From: Sphagnum compactum
Lineage: Eukaryota > Bryophyta > Sphagnopsida > Sphagnales
Direction of reading: 5' to 3'
DNA: 64,000 nt
Assembly: GCA_965153455.1 (NCBI GenBank)
Contig: OZ234503.1
Span: 14,823,118 to 14,887,117 of the forward strand
Part shown: piece after piece, positions 36,192 to 49,800 of the stretch
Numbering within the stretch: position 1 is the stretch's first letter
How the letters are laid out: each line of letters begins with the position of its first letter
The notes under the pieces: generated by a model
The model's database searches: none
Told to the model about the DNA's origin: nothing
Seen by the model: only the letters and a program-made list of their open reading frames with translations
Program-made: the position numbers and the translations under genes

Positions 36192-37342
36192 ATCTTTTAT
36201 CTTGATGTTCAACGGTTCACTAATGGAAAGCTTTAGCTTTTTGAAGCATCATGACTATTTTATGGTGTAATCCATGATAAATTTTGATGCCCATCAACCT
36301 TGATTTTCATTGCATTGTAAATGTTGGGCATGCTTGATTCATCTTCTAATGCCAGTAAATGCTTTGTTGTTGCATTAATATTTAATATACTTGATCTTTT
36401 TTAATATATTGAAATTTATTTGTATATGGACTCTAGAAATTATGGTCACCATTATGTTACAACTTAGTACTAAAGTGTGGGTATTACATATTACTAGTTC
36501 TCTATGTTGGTTTGACAAGAGTGAAGTCTCAATTGACAAGTGTAGGTTGAATCTTGCTACAAATGACCCCCATCTTCCATGATGATGACTAGTTTGACCT
36601 TTGGGTGAATGTCTCCTTCCCTCCCATTTGATTTTCTTTGTATCAATAGAATCAATGTGTGGCTTCTAGGCAAGTGAAGGTCATGCATTGCCATTGGGAA
36701 TTTGGGGGTAATGTTTTCAATGACAAGGGTTTGTCAATTTGTTTTTTTATGCATTATTCATGTAGTTCTAATCATTGTCTTGAGTTTTAGACTTCTAAAA
36801 ATCACTTGTGCTTAATACTTTATTTAATCCAAGTTGTAACTTGCAATTCAACCAAATGTAACCACTAGCTCAAGGAGTTGATCATCAAGTTTTGCCATTT
36901 CTATTTTCCAACACTCACCAAAGCAATTGACAATTTTTTTTACAAAAGTCTAAATTCGAATATTTTCAAATTTGAAATAATCATTGTTCACACACATAAT
37001 GTAACAAAAAATAGCCAAATATAAGGGGAAAATGCACCAAATGTTGTTGTTGTTTTTAAAAAATGTATAGTTAGTTAAAAATAATTAGGCATGTGATTGT
37101 AGCCACTTAAGTTGCTAGCTTAAGCACATATCCACCACTTAGGCCACTTCTAAGAGTCCTTTAAAAGAAAAATTCACCATTCACACTGAGTTAGTATTTT
37201 TCAAATTTTCAGCATGGTTAGAATTTTAACATAGTATAATTTCGGTTGAACCTACATCTAAACACATTAGTGAATATTATGACAAACTAGGGAGAAATAT
37301 GTTTTCCCAACTTTTATTCCTTGTATTACATGCACGATTTTT
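36192..37342. other. AT-rich DNA between hAT fragments
   Basis: No coding signal recognised. It is probably decayed transposon body or unrelated intergenic DNA. Confidence 0.5.
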
Positions 37343-37905
37343 TTTGATCTTTGGATGTCAAATGTTGGTTATAACAAGTTTGATATGGTTGTTAGTTTTA
37401 TCAACAATTCTTGGGATCCCACCCATGTGATTGTTGGGGTTATTGAAATACAAAATATAACTAATGTAGCCATGAAAAATGAGGTGAAAATTCTACTTCA
37501 CTCATTTGATTTGGCTGATACAACCATTGCTTATGTTAAAGATGAAGGCTTAAATTTAAACACATTGACCAATGCCTTGAAGTCCATAGTTTCTTGTTGT
37601 CCCCTTGAATTACTTGCCTTGTTTGTAGGATCATTTTGGCCATGCAATGTCAAAGGTAGTTTAGTATGCCACTAGTGATGCCAAAGTTTGTTAGGGTTTA
37701 AAAAAAGTTAATTTGAAGGATTAGATCAAGCATCATTGCAAAAAATTATTATTTAGACAAAAAAATCAAGGAATGAGAGGCACAAATGGAAAAATGTTTG
37801 TATTATTGCAAGGCTACTAGCAAGGATGCTCAAAACTCTTATGAAGACATGATTTGTTGCAAAAAATATTTTGTTTCAGAAAACTCTTAAATATCAAAAT
37901 CCAAT
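37343..37905 (+). pseudogene. hAT-type transposase, central domain remnant
   Basis: The frame starting FDLWMSNVGYNKFDMVVSFI continues VGVIEIQNITN, then AYVKDEGLNLNTLTNALKSI and VSCCPLELLALFVGS. A frameshift follows, then GHAMSKVV in another frame. Stop-laden sequence further on still reads YATSDAKVC, GLKKVNLKD and KNILFQKTLKYQN. These match, in order, the central catalytic region of plant hAT/DUF659-like transposases, which normally read FDLWM...AYVKDEGxNLNxL...GHAMSKAxQYA...KTRFASKVILFQETL. At least four stops and one frameshift make it dead. Weaker similarity may extend to about 38110. Confidence 0.75.
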
Positions 37906-38110
37906 CTTCATATGTTATGGATGGCAATAGGCTCTACATTTGACTTTTAGAATGTTAGTGGCCAAACTTGGGCCATGACCTAGTAAACAATTGTTGTTAC
38001 ATTGTTTCGTGTTGTTAAGTAATGTGTTTTAAACCAAACTTGATGTATTGGTTGTTGTTAGATGCTCTTATTCTACTTTTACTTTGTGCATCGCTATGAA
38101 AGTTGATGTG

Positions 38111-40640
38111 GCCAACAATGAAGTTTTGAATTAATCACTAATTTTTGGTGATTTTGATTCAAAATTGTATGAATTTAAGTGAAGGATAATGGCGCAAGTT
38201 GTGAGGACATCGATGCCATTCTTTACTTCTTCAATGGCTTATAATCATTCTAGGGCCCACAACATACTAATGATCATGTTCAACCTTCACTTAAATGCAA
38301 ATTTTATAAAATTAATTAATTAATAGGAATACCTAAAAAAAATCAAAAGTTTAAATCAATGTCCTCTTCAAAAAGGTTAATTCAATCTTCAATGAAATTA
38401 TTGTTTTCTTCAATTATAATAAATTTTGAAGTAAAAGGATTAATCATTGTCATAAGCTTGCAAGCCCCATCACAACCAACTCAAGCATTGTCAAGCCAGT
38501 TTTTCATCACCAAAATGAAGCAATCCAAATTTCTAATCCCCAAGCACCTGATGAGCTAAAAAAAACATGCAAAAACTGCATTTCATGTTGTGCCCACCAA
38601 ATTAAAGGGTTCTTGTGATTTGTTGATCACACAAGTAACCATCAAAATAATTGTAGTTCATTTTTCAAAGTTGAAATGATAACATCGTCAGGCAATACAA
38701 CTTGCCCAAAAAAGAAATCATCTTCAATTGTCATTGGCTTTGTTGGTTCCCTAGTAGGGTTTAAGTGATTATTCACATGTAATAAAAGAATACACACAAT
38801 TTTAACATTGCATTCTACAACAATTTCACAAAGCCCATGAATACATTTCATGTTCCTTCAAATTTTCATTCTATCCATTTCTATTTATTGTCTATTTTGT
38901 CCATTTTATCTACTACAAGTCAAATTTCAAATTTGTCTATTTTGTGTACTACAAGTTAGTTTTTTGTGCTTTTTGTGATTTTTGAGTTCGTGTTTTGTGA
39001 GTTTTTAATTTTTGTTTTGTGTTTTGATTGTTTATGTGAGTATGTTGTTTGGGTTTGTTATTTGTATGTGGTACGTTGTGCCCAAAAGTGTTTTTTGAGA
39101 ATTGTTCTTGCAAAGCTAAACATGGATTCAACAAACCTTGAAAAAAAGTCATCTTTAGGGATGATCATAAGATGCCAAGACTTTGAGTTATAGATTAGAA
39201 TTTTTATGTTTTTTTGGGTTATAAATATACTATGCATTATGCACATATGTAATACGTACTTTAATATCTTTTTGTGATCTTTTTGTAAATTTTGTGACAA
39301 TTTGTGATGCATAGGAAAGCTAGATGATGGAATCCATGTCAGTGTAAATCTAATGAAAACTTTTAAAATCATAACGCTAAATTTTAACCATACTTGAAAC
39401 CGCATCCATTTCAACAACTATAAACTCTAATAATCCTTACCATACTTGGAACCACGTCCATTTCAACAATTGTAAAATCTTTACTCGATAACGGCATGTG
39501 AGTTGGGAAAAATTAAATTGAACCATACCCGGAGGTTTGAAATATTAATTTTTTTTGCAAAACCTTACCTGAAAGAGTAATCAAAGTTATATATTATATA
39601 TAATACCCGGGACCATATGTTTTCTTAAAAATCAATACGGGTACAACAACACTGGAACACAGTTGTCCTTCTCCATCTCCATGACTCCTCCTCATTAGAA
39701 TAAGGAACCCATCCATATAAAGAACCAAGATTTGAGAAATGGCAAGAGAAAAGTTGCCTAGCACAGGACCCAGGGTTGTTTCTTAGTTCAGATTCTCCAC
39801 AAAATGTGTCAATTTCATCATTGAGTATTAGGGAAAGCACATCATGATCAAGCATGAGTTAATTCAACAACCACTTTCTCTTCTTACCTGAAGAGAGTGT
39901 ATGTAGTAAAGAGGAAGGAGTTCTGAACACCCACAATTATACCCCCCAACCAGTTGTGAAGATTTCAGTTGGGACATGTGTGGGGGTACTCTTTTGTCAT
40001 AATGTGGACATATTTTGGGTTCCTGTTCACCTTGTGTATGAATGACCATGTTTGGGTTTTGCTCTTGTGGCTCAGACTTGGGTTTGGATTCTCTCTCTCT
40101 CTTTGTTTGTTCATCCTTTTTTCCCCCTTGCTGCTTTGTTTAATGGAGCTTGCCAGGGTTTGATCCATGGGCTTGCTGATGTTGCCAACCTGATGGAAGC
40201 TCAAACTTTACCCAAAAAAAAGAAAAAGGGTATTTTTTGGTTGAAAAGTGCACTCAATAAAACAAAGCAGACACAAAAAATTTGAGATTCACCCAAAAAA
40301 ATAACTAAATAAAAAAAAAACCTTAAAATAGGGATAGGTACATGCTTTTTGATCTCTATATCTAGACTCTCGAAAGAGTGTAACCAATAGCAACTTGTTT
40401 TTTAATAGACTGTGTTTTGATTGTATTGTCCGTAACAACAACAACATAAGTGATCAAGATTTGGGCCCATGTTGCTTTGTGTGGACTTTTTGTCATTTAG
40501 TGGGGGTGTAAATCCTCCCCTTCCCTCCCCACCCCAAAGAACTAACTCACAAGTCATAACTCCCATGTCTTGCCTAGGGTGAAGTCATTCAAGTCACTTC
40601 AAACATGAGTGATGGAATTGCTCCCTCTCTAGTAGCTATG

Positions 40641-40671
<31 letters not shown>

Positions 40672-40861
40672 TTGTGTTATATTGCCCCCTAGTTCTCCCT
40701 AGGCAAGCAGCAACATTGTGTTAAGTTCTAACTGGGAGATGAACACAGTTCACATTCTTCATATTAATACCATCCTTCCTGAGATACCAAGCTTGAAAGC
40801 ATTTGATTACTAGCCTTTTTGCTGCCCCAATTGGAAACCAAAAAAATAAAATAAAATGGAA
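38111..40861. other. intergenic DNA
   Basis: No gene recognised. A G/T-rich low-complexity stretch lies at about 38930-39090. A minus-strand frame at 39855-39625 (HDVLSLILNDEIDTFCGES…) looks mildly coding but is unassigned. An (AAGC)n tract lies at 40641-40671. Confidence 0.45.
40641..40671. repeat. (AAGC)n microsatellite
   Basis: Seven to eight units of AAGC in a row. Confidence 0.9.
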
Positions 40862-41236
40862 AACAAGGACTGTGTCACACTGTGGCCTTGCCATTTACAT
40901 TAAAAAGTAATTATCTTAAGGTCAAAAGAAGAAGAAGAAGAAGAAGAATTATGGAAACTCAAATATATTAATTTCACCATGCAAAATAAAATATAATCTT
41001 AAAAAAAAATCCTCTAAAAGAAACCAAAACCCTTCAAGATATATTAAAACTCTGTACCTAATCTCAAGTTTCAACACAAGCCAAAATATCATCTTTCCAA
41101 AATCCTCATAAAAAAATAGACCTATTATTTATTACACGATAAAAATCCCTGAAGCTACTATACTCTATAATGAATCTAAACCACAATATCCTTCTTATTG
41201 GCCTTGGTAGTAGGCAAGGCCAACAAAATTCATTTT
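40862..41236 (+). repeat. direct repeat, left copy (partner 41822-42206)
   Basis: It opens with AAACAAGG, then CACTGTGGCCTTGCCATTTA. It contains (AAG)n at 40926-40949, AATTATGGAAACTCAAATAT, and ends near ACAATATCCTT...GGCAAGGCCAACAAAA. The copy about 965 bases downstream has the same block order with many small indels. Confidence 0.85.
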
Positions 41237-41821
41237 ATACAAGACTTGGGTTATTATACCCAAGGTCGTCCCTTCCTTCCCTTTTGTGGCCTTGAGCTCG
41301 GAATCACCCTCCAAAGGGTACGTGAACTATGAACCCTGCCCACCGGTGGGTGGGTTTTCTGAAAAATGTGGAAAAATCATTGTTTTCAATTATTTTTCCT
41401 CGGCAAAATTTCTCATAGCCAAATTTTGAAAAGAAATAAATTGTTAAGAAAAATCTCCAGATTCATTCTATGTCAGTTTCTTGTTTGCAGCCAAAAATAA
41501 ATATAGAAGGAAGCTTTTTATTTTCATGTTTTTTAGAGCCAAATTTGGCTAAATCATCATATGTATGATTGTCAAAAGGCTTACTCACCAATTTTCGACC
41601 TGAAAATATGATTTTGAGCTACCAAGGATTTTTCACTTAAAAAAAAAGGGCCAAAATTGGCGAGATTATCATACCTAGTGAAACCTATCATAAAAACCTA
41701 GCAATTTGGATTTTGTTTCTTTGAAGTCTGGCGAATTTGGGCCATTTTTTCCACAAACAATCCTTTTGTATAGGTGGTCAAAATCATATTTTTCAGCTTG
41801 AAATTTGGCCAAAATCTACAT
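41237..41821. other. spacer between direct repeats
   Basis: Non-coding. It contains the 14-bp palindrome AGCCAAATTTGGCT (41537-41550), also found near 56.7 kb within a slightly longer palindrome. Confidence 0.5.
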
Positions 41822-42206
41822 AAACAAGGGGTGTGTCAATTACACTGTGGCCTTGCCATTTACATTAAAAAGTAAGTATCTTAAGGCAAAAGAAGAAGAA
41901 TTATGGAAACTCAAATATATATATATATATCTTTCACCAAGCAAAAGTAGTATATTAATCTTCAAAAAATATTCCCTAAAAGAAACCAAAAAAAATCCTT
42001 CTTCAAGATACTATAAAACTCTCTATAACAACTAATCGCAAGTTTCAACACAAACCAAAATTATGATCATCTTTTAAAAATCCTCACATAAAAAAAATAG
42101 ACAAGGCTATTTATTATTACCTAGGGGGCCAAAATCCCTGAAGCTACTAGCTATACTCTAAACACAATATCCTTGCAGCCTTGGTAGGCAAGGCCAACAA
42201 AAAAAA
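41822..42206 (+). repeat. direct repeat, right copy (partner 40862-41236)
   Basis: It repeats the left copy from AAACAAGG...CACTGTGGCCTTGCC to TTGGTAGGCAAGGCCAACAA. It carries a short (AT)n tract in place of part of the left copy. The repeats are too diverged and lack TG...CA ends, so LTRs are unlikely; a local duplication fits better. Confidence 0.85.
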
Positions 42207-42420
42207 TTGATTTAAAAAAAACAAAAGAACACCACTTCTGACAAAAACAACAACAAACAAACAAAAAACAACAACATGATGATGAGCTTAGAAAAATAAT
42301 CTGAAACTTAAAAATTATGAAACATTTGGGGTTGTGAAATCCTCCTGATTCCTCCTGACTTGCAAAATTCCCAAAACCAACAAAAATAATCAATCAATGA
42401 ATGACAACAACAAAAAGAAT

Positions 42421-42866
42421 AGGTAGGTAGGTAGGTAGGTAGGTAGGTAGGTACTGGGTTGACCAAACACCCTTCTTACTACTTATTAAAAACAACTGAT
42501 TCTGATTCATGACAAATTATGGTCGTAAAAATATTGCTTCACTTGTTGACCTAATATTATACCGACACTTGGCAGGATTTGACGCCCCCTACCACTTGTA
42601 AAGTGGGGAAGGGGGAAAAGGGGTGGGGGTAAATTTGGTATGTAAAGGGTAAAATGTCTGGCAATCAAGCAAGCAAGGAGGGAGGGAGGGAGGGAGGGAG
42701 GGAGGGGGGGCGTGTAGGTAGGTAGGTAGGTAAGTAGTAACTAAATGGTAGTAACTAGTAAGTTAGTTGGTAACTTAACGTTGTTTTGGTTTTGGGGGGA
42801 GAAAATAAAACAAAACAAAGGAAAGGAAAGCAAAGCAAAGCAAAGAAAGAAAGAAAGAAAGAAGAA
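42421..42866 (+). repeat. cluster of tetranucleotide microsatellites
   Basis: (GGTA)n at 42421-42454, (GGGA)n at 42677-42705, (GGTA)n at 42716-42731 and (AAAG)n-type purine tracts at 42815-42866 lie in sequence upstream of the PHD/GNAT gene. They form a strand-biased purine-rich approach to the leader. Confidence 0.9.
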
Positions 42867-43815
42867 ACAAAATTGAAGAGTTGTCCTAAAAAACAAAGGT
42901 GCAAGGAAGAAGATGAAGAAAATACAAAGGAAAAGGAAGACGAGCGCGGTGGGCGTGGAGGGTGGAAGACGAAGAAGGCACGATCTCCATCCACAGAGGT
43001 GCCCCCAAGCCACATCCACGGATCTCATCCTTGGTTGGTGGTGTTGTTGTTGCTGGTGGTTTTTTGCCCAGCTGCTGTTGTTGCTGCTCTTCCTGTTCCT
43101 CTTCCTTCCGGTGCCTGCTGGATTCAGTCGTCGGGCTTAGAGGACGGCAGACGAATGACGTCGTCGTCTTCTGCTCATCCAGAAACACACCAGGGTTTTC
43201 CTGCCTCTACTGCTCCTGTGCTGATGCGCGGAAGAGGAGGAGGAGGAGGAGAAGGAGGAGGACAGCATCAAGGCTTTTGCTGTGTTGCAGAAGAATGAAT
43301 AGAAGGAGAATCGGAGGAGAACGAGGCTTCAGGGGGAGATTTAATGGAGACGATGATTTAAGAGGAGGTTTTGTTTTGTAATGTGGTGATTTTGGGTGCT
43401 GTGATCCGTTTTGACTGCCTCCCTCTGCTGGGATTTGGTTGAGCTTCCTTGTCCTCTGGGATTATGACGTCATGGTTCCAAGGATTGGTGTGATTGGAAT
43501 GTGTTTGCGATGGCGTGAGTGCTTGTATTGTGGTCAATGGCTGGAGGGCGTTGACGAAGCTTTCTTGTGTGTGTTTTGGGGGTGACTGAAGAAGTAAGGC
43601 TCTTTCGGGATCAAGAAAACGGTGCGCAATTTTGGTCGTCGTCGTTTTTTTCTTTTGTTGGAGGTGGGATTTTACAGTTAGTGTGGAGATGGTGACCGGC
43701 CTGGTGGTAAGAAGAAGACGAGGAGGAGGAGGAGGAGGAGGAGGAGGAGGAGAACGTGGATTCAGGAAGAAGGAAGGATTCAACCCGAGGTGGGATTTTA
43801 TTTTCGTATGACCAA
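42580..43815 (+). promoter_or_regulatory. promoter and 5' leader region of the PHD/GNAT gene
   Basis: The sequence becomes GC- and GA-rich before the ATG at 43816. Upstream of that ATG, in the same frame, are only acidic GAG/GAA codons ((GGA)n, 43722-43752) back to a TAA at 43708-43710, so 43816 is the first possible in-frame start without another exon. Several upstream ATGs in other frames could lower translation. Transcription start and leader introns are not resolved. Confidence 0.45.
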
Positions 43816-46800
43816 ATGGGGGTGACGGACTATTTCGGCGATGGGGAGAAGAAGCTTGAGGAAGGTGCGCTCGTTGAGGTAAGTAACAAGACTTGTGTCT
43901 GCAGCAATCTGGTGTGTTGCCAGCGGCGAAGTTTGTTCTTTTCTTTCTTTTGTGTGTGTCATCACGCGTTGGTAGGGGATGGATCCATGGGGGGATACAA
44001 GGTTTCAAGCTTGGAAAGACCGATTGTTTGGAAATCAAAATCAATCAATCAATCAATCAATCAAGAAGAACCTTGGGCTGAGAGGAGGAGAGACAGAGAG
44101 ATTGCTTTTGTTTTTTGTGGGGATCATCATCGTCGGTGGTTTTGTGTTGTGGTCATGATGTAGGTGCGCATGATGGAGATGGGGCTGCGAGGATCATGGC
44201 ATCCAGCGGTAGTGACGGCAGTGAAGCCGGGGAAGAGAGTAGTGGAGTACGATGAGCTTGTGAGCGATGACGATAACGGCCGGAAACTGAAGGAGACCAT
44301 ACCTGTGGGAAGAGGAGTAGACGGGCTGCTGCGTCCTGGATCGTCGTCTCGGCAATTCGGCAAGTCGTCGTCGTCGTCTAACAGCAGGAAGCAGCAGCAG
44401 CGGATCTTTTTGAGACCCCGGCCGCCGCTCCTCTCTAGCGTTGGAAAGGCGAGCTGGAGCAAGGGGCTATGGGTAGAAGCGTTCTGGAGGGATGCTTGGT
44501 GGGAGGGTATTCTAGCGGAGGATATCGTGTCCGACAGAGCTGGGGCACAAGCCATGGTCTACTTCCCGGATGAGGGAGGGCTGGAGATGTGCTTGATCAA
44601 GGATTTGCGACTTCGTCAGGAATGGGACGAAGACACAGGGAATTGGAGTTTCAAAGGCCGCACCAAACTCCTCCCAGAACTACTACAACAACAACAAGAA
44701 GATCATCATCCCTGGTCCAGTGCCTTCAATGAACAGTCGAAGTTGGAGAATTTTGACTACAAGTTACTCCCATTCTTCAATGGGTTCACAAAAGAAGAAG
44801 ACATGGTGATCTCCACGAAGAAGAAGATGGTACTAGGGGAAAAACAATGCAGCAGGAATGGCTTCCAACTAGCAGCAGCAGCAGCAGCCCAGAAACTGAA
44901 AAGGAAACAGACTAGCCCTGAAGGAAGAATGGCACCTACTGTGGAGGACTCTCCTGCTTCTTCACCCACATACTGTATATCAAATCTGTTGAAGGGACTT
45001 TCAGAATCTGCAAGAGAGGAAATAGTTGCAATTGTTGCAGGTGATTCTCTGCCAAAGGAGCAAGATGGCAACTGCCAGATGGCATTTTTGCAAGCAGCAG
45101 CAGCAGCAGAAGGGACCATAGAAACAACATCCAAGGTGATCACCACAGGCTGGGGTGAGGAGCCAACAATGCCCTTCTGCAATGGGAAAAGAAATCATGA
45201 ACAAGAAGGAGAAGAAGAAGAAGATCCATCTCTGGTACCAGACTCGGTCATTGAGGAGGAAAATCCTGGAGCCCTGAAATCGGATGGGGTTTTGGAAAAA
45301 GTGGGGAAGAAAACTCCTGTGATTGAAGAAGAACAAGCCCAATGTCTGGAAGACATGGCAATTGCAATGTCAGTGAAAAGTCTGGAACAGTGCCAAGTTT
45401 TGGATCCTGAAAACAGGAGGCTGGAGGAAACCTTGGAGGCAGCAACTCAGTCTGTGAAAGGGATGATGATGATGATGAGCATGCCCCAGACTTGTTTTGA
45501 ACAAGATGAATCCATATGGAAGTCTGAGCAAGCCTGCTCTATGCATGCCAAAGCAAAAGAAGAAGAGGAAAAGGAAGAAGAAGAAGAAGAAGAAGAAGAA
45601 GAAGCTGCTGCTGATGATGAAACTTTAGAAATGGTTTTGATTGAGCACCGGGCTCAAATCAGGAAGGTTAGGGTTATGAATGGCAAGTCTGAGATGACTC
45701 CTCAAGAACTTGGAATGCGGTCTGAAAGCATCCGAAATGCAATGCTGCTTAGAAATAGGCAATGTAAACGTCTTGTGAAACGAGAGTCTGGTCTACATGC
45801 AGGATTTAGTCTTATTGACAGTAGGAGGGGCAGCACTGGGATTTTTTCGATGACAGGAGGAGAAAAGAAGAGTTGCAGGAAACGAGCATTCAATAATCAT
45901 CACAGTAACTGCTTCAACCTGGAGATCACAGAGCGCAGAAGTAAGAGAAATAGATGGAGGTCTGCTTATGAAGAATCCACAATGTTGCCATCACATTTGC
46001 CATCCTACAAGGAACCATGTGTGGGGAACTTGGGTGTATGCCAGGTTTCTCCTATTCATGAAAGAAGGTGCAAGAAGAAGAAGGGAGTTCGAGGAGGTTG
46101 TCGTATGGAAGTTCTCCTGTCACAGCCTGATGAAGACCAGTGCCACCCAGTCTCAGGATCTGACTTGGGGAAGAATAACTTTTATACTAGGAAAAACACA
46201 CTTTCATGGTTGATAGATGCAGGGTTATTGCAAAAGGACCAAAAGCTACATTACATGCACCGCAGGAAAGAGCTTGGAGTTGGTGGCTGGGTGACGACTG
46301 AAGGAGTTTTGTGTGGGTGTTGTAACAATGTTGTCACCCTTTCCACATTTGAGATACATTGTGGCAGCAGATTGCATCGTCCTTGTGCAAGCATTTTTGT
46401 GGAAGACGGCAGGTCCATTGCTGCATTACAAATGGAAGCACTCAAGAAGCAAATGTCATCTGTGAGGACAAGTTCTTTTCACAGACAGAATCATAATAGT
46501 AGACGAGGCAACTCACAGATTGTGAAGGAAACTGCTTTGGATGTAAATGATGACACATGTGGTGTTTGTGGTGATGGTGGGATGCTCATCTGCTGTGATC
46601 ATTGTCCATCAACATTTCATCTGAAGTGCATGGAATTGACAGTGAGAATCCATACTCTTCCTTCCCGTTTGAGATTGATCACCATGTCAAAACTAGTACT
46701 CAAGCATTTTAACAAGAAGACTGTCTACTTTCCCTTGTTGTCACCATACCTACAGTTTCTTCAAGGCTCTCTTTTCTTTGCCACCTTGAGGTTGTGAAAT

Positions 46801-49800
46801 CCTTGCCAGCCAGCCGGCTTTTCACTGAAACCGATGAATCTCCAACATGATTCTTGCATTCATCAATTTGAAGCCCTCTGACATGCTTGATATTACTGTG
46901 ATGGATGAGTAATGTTTGTGATGGTAGTGTTTGGCATCTCTTGGATGAACTGATATCATCTGTTTGATGTTGTAGGTTGTACCTGAAGAGGATTGGTACT
47001 GTCCCAACTGCCGCTGTGCCATTTGTGGGCACAACCAGTTCAATGGGAGTCACGATACCTTTCATGAGATGTCGGTGCTATTTTGTGACCAGTGTGAGCG
47101 TGAATGTGAGTGCAGCTTAGAAATGTCCCTGATAAATTCAGCTGAGTCTTGCTTGGCATACTGTGTGTTAAATGCACCTTCCTTTAGTGACTTGCTTCTT
47201 TCAAGCTTGAATTTGTGATTGACTATAGCTGTGACTGTGCTGGCTTCATGAAGGGGGAGATTATTTGAGAGTTTGTTTACCTTAGCCCTACAGAAGACAA
47301 TTGGCTCTGGCAGAACCCTGATCCTGTGATCAAAGTCTAACCATTCATAACCACTGCCAGCAGATCCACCTTCCAATGGCAGCTGTCAAATTGTGATGAT
47401 ATCCCCATGTGTAACATATTTTTTTTGCATGGTAGCTGATGTCTTCTGTTGTATCGAACCAGGCAGTAATCTGAGTACATAAGTAATGCAGTTGCTGTTG
47501 GGGGGCCTGTGTTTTTCAGTCCATGTGAAGTGCTTGTATATGAGAGGCATGCCAAAAATGGAGCAATACCCACAGGACAGCTGGTTCTGTGGCAGTTCAT
47601 GTGAGAGGGTAAGCATTTGGGTCCTACATTTTCCTTTCCTTTAGTTCAGGTCTTTTGGGCACTGAGGAAGATAGTGTCTACTTTAGGAATTTTGGTTGTG
47701 TTTGAGGGGTAGTATTTACATAAGACTTTTTGAAGCTCTGGAACCATGCAAGTGAGACTACATTTGGACCTAGCTGCAAAACGGAGAGTGACTTCTTTAG
47801 TGTGTTGTGAAGGGTATATGTAGCTTACCTTCAAGAATACATGAAGGTAGCAAGGAAAGAAAAAAAGGCACCAGACCAGAATAGAGCCTGAGATTTGGTA
47901 AAGCAGATAGCTGGTACAGTAGGGTAGATTTGCACTTGGTTGGACAGCAGAAATGTGAGCTCAGGTCATTTGGTTGAGCATTTTGAGTAGTACAGGGGTG
48001 AGCTGCAAATCTGAAATGGATTCAAGTGACAATGTAAGATTAACAAACTTGGCGAGGATTTGCAGATCTACAGGGGCTTGCGAGGACTGGTTGGCACCAG
48101 TAACAGTCTGGGGAAGGGATTCTCATGGACATTGCTACGATCCCAAGATGAAGACCCACCGGATCCAAAGCTGATGGAAGTTGACAAGGAGCTTCTGGCT
48201 GAACAGAACATCAAATTGTCTATTGCTCTAAGTGTGATGCAAGAATGCTTCAGGCCCATGATTGACCCACGCACCAAAGTAGATGTAATTGCCCATGCTC
48301 TCTACAATCGTGGGTGAGTCCAAATCATGTCTTGCTGTAAGCTGCACTTGTATTTATGGACACCCAGTGAGAGCACTTGTGACTTATGCTCTGAAGTCTA
48401 GTAGTCTTTTTGCTTGCTTGTGTGGGTCCTAGTTATCTCCTCTGGAAAACTCACTATCTGGTGGGATAACAGCTGAATCTGCATATTGTTCTCAAACAGG
48501 TCAGATGTAAATCGGCTGAACTACCATGGATTCTACACCGTGATTCTGGAGAAGGGTGATGAGCTTATATCAGTGGCAGCAATAAGGTAGTTGTTTCTCT
48601 CCTTCCTTGCCTTCATTTTTGTGAAACCAAAAACTGTGATTTGGGTTTGCCCTTGAAGGGCCTAGGTAATGAGGTCCCTTAGAGTAACTCTACTGGTGCA
48701 TTGTACAGTAATTTTGGATGAAGAAAAGTGAAAACATGCCGGTTTGGCTCAGCAAATTCTTTTTGACCCAGCATTTTTGCACATGGGGCTGAGGCTGGCA
48801 AAAGGCACAGCAAAGCCTAACACCTGCTGTTGATTGGCTAGATGGTTTGATTGCTCCAGGTGGGTTGCTATTAGTAGTCTCCCACCTTTTGCAGTCCCAG
48901 TTTCAGTTTTATGGGTGAGGTTGGGAAAAAGTAACCAACTAATCTTGGATGTGAGAGATACTGTTGCAGGGCCACATACTCAGCATGGGTGTAGCTGCTC
49001 TTATGTGTACATGCTGTTGCATTTGCAGGGTCCATGGAGCTGTATTGGCAGAGATGCCTTTGATTGGTACTCGGTTTCAATATCGGCGGCAGGGCATGTG
49101 TCGCCGTCTCATGCATGCCATTGAGCGGGTAGGTACTTGCTTTGTTTTTTCTATCTGGTCCTTGATTCCCACCAACTCCTTTGGGACATATCAGTATGCA
49201 CACTTTCTTGACAACTGATCCAAGTTGAAGAGACCTCCAGTAGAGATCTCACTTCTGTCTTTGATATTATTTGTGCTTTAAATGACCGAATTGCTATCTG
49301 AATGTCTTGCAGATGTTGCAAATGCTGGGTGTGGAGACATTGGTGCTACCAGCAGTTCCTGAATTGCTGGAGACCTGGAGAGGGGCATTTGGGTTTCAGC
49401 CAATGGATACATTTCCAAAACAGACACTTATAGAGTTGAACCTGATGGCATTCCCAGGAACATCTCTATTGCATAAGTCATTGGCAAGGTTGCAACCTGT
49501 TGCAGGTCTGTGTGTGTCTATCCTCATATTATCTGCTGCTGTTTAATGCAAAGAACTATGTCTGCTGGGCTGCACATTTTCTTCAGTGAAGTGTCAGTGT
49601 ATGTGTGCTGCTGAGTGAATGACAATGTATAGAACTAAAGCATTGGACAAGTGTTGCAGGTTTGAGCATTAGGGGCAATTCAAGTGCCGCTGTCACTGAT
49701 AACATCACTGCAGAGTCCTCAGGATCACCCAGTTTCCAACTTGATCAATGTAGCAGCAGATTTGTAGCCTGAAATAGTCTCAAAATTTGGTTTGATGTAA

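Noticed and set aside
40862-42206. LTR retrotransposon with two LTRs
   Set aside because: The repeats lack TG...CA ends, primer-binding or polypurine sites and coding sequence in the 0.6-kb spacer.
43358-44044. 228-codon minus-strand frame, proline-rich
   Set aside because: It is antisense to the GGA repeat and first exon of the PHD/GNAT gene. The proline run is the complement of (GGA)n and no domain is present.
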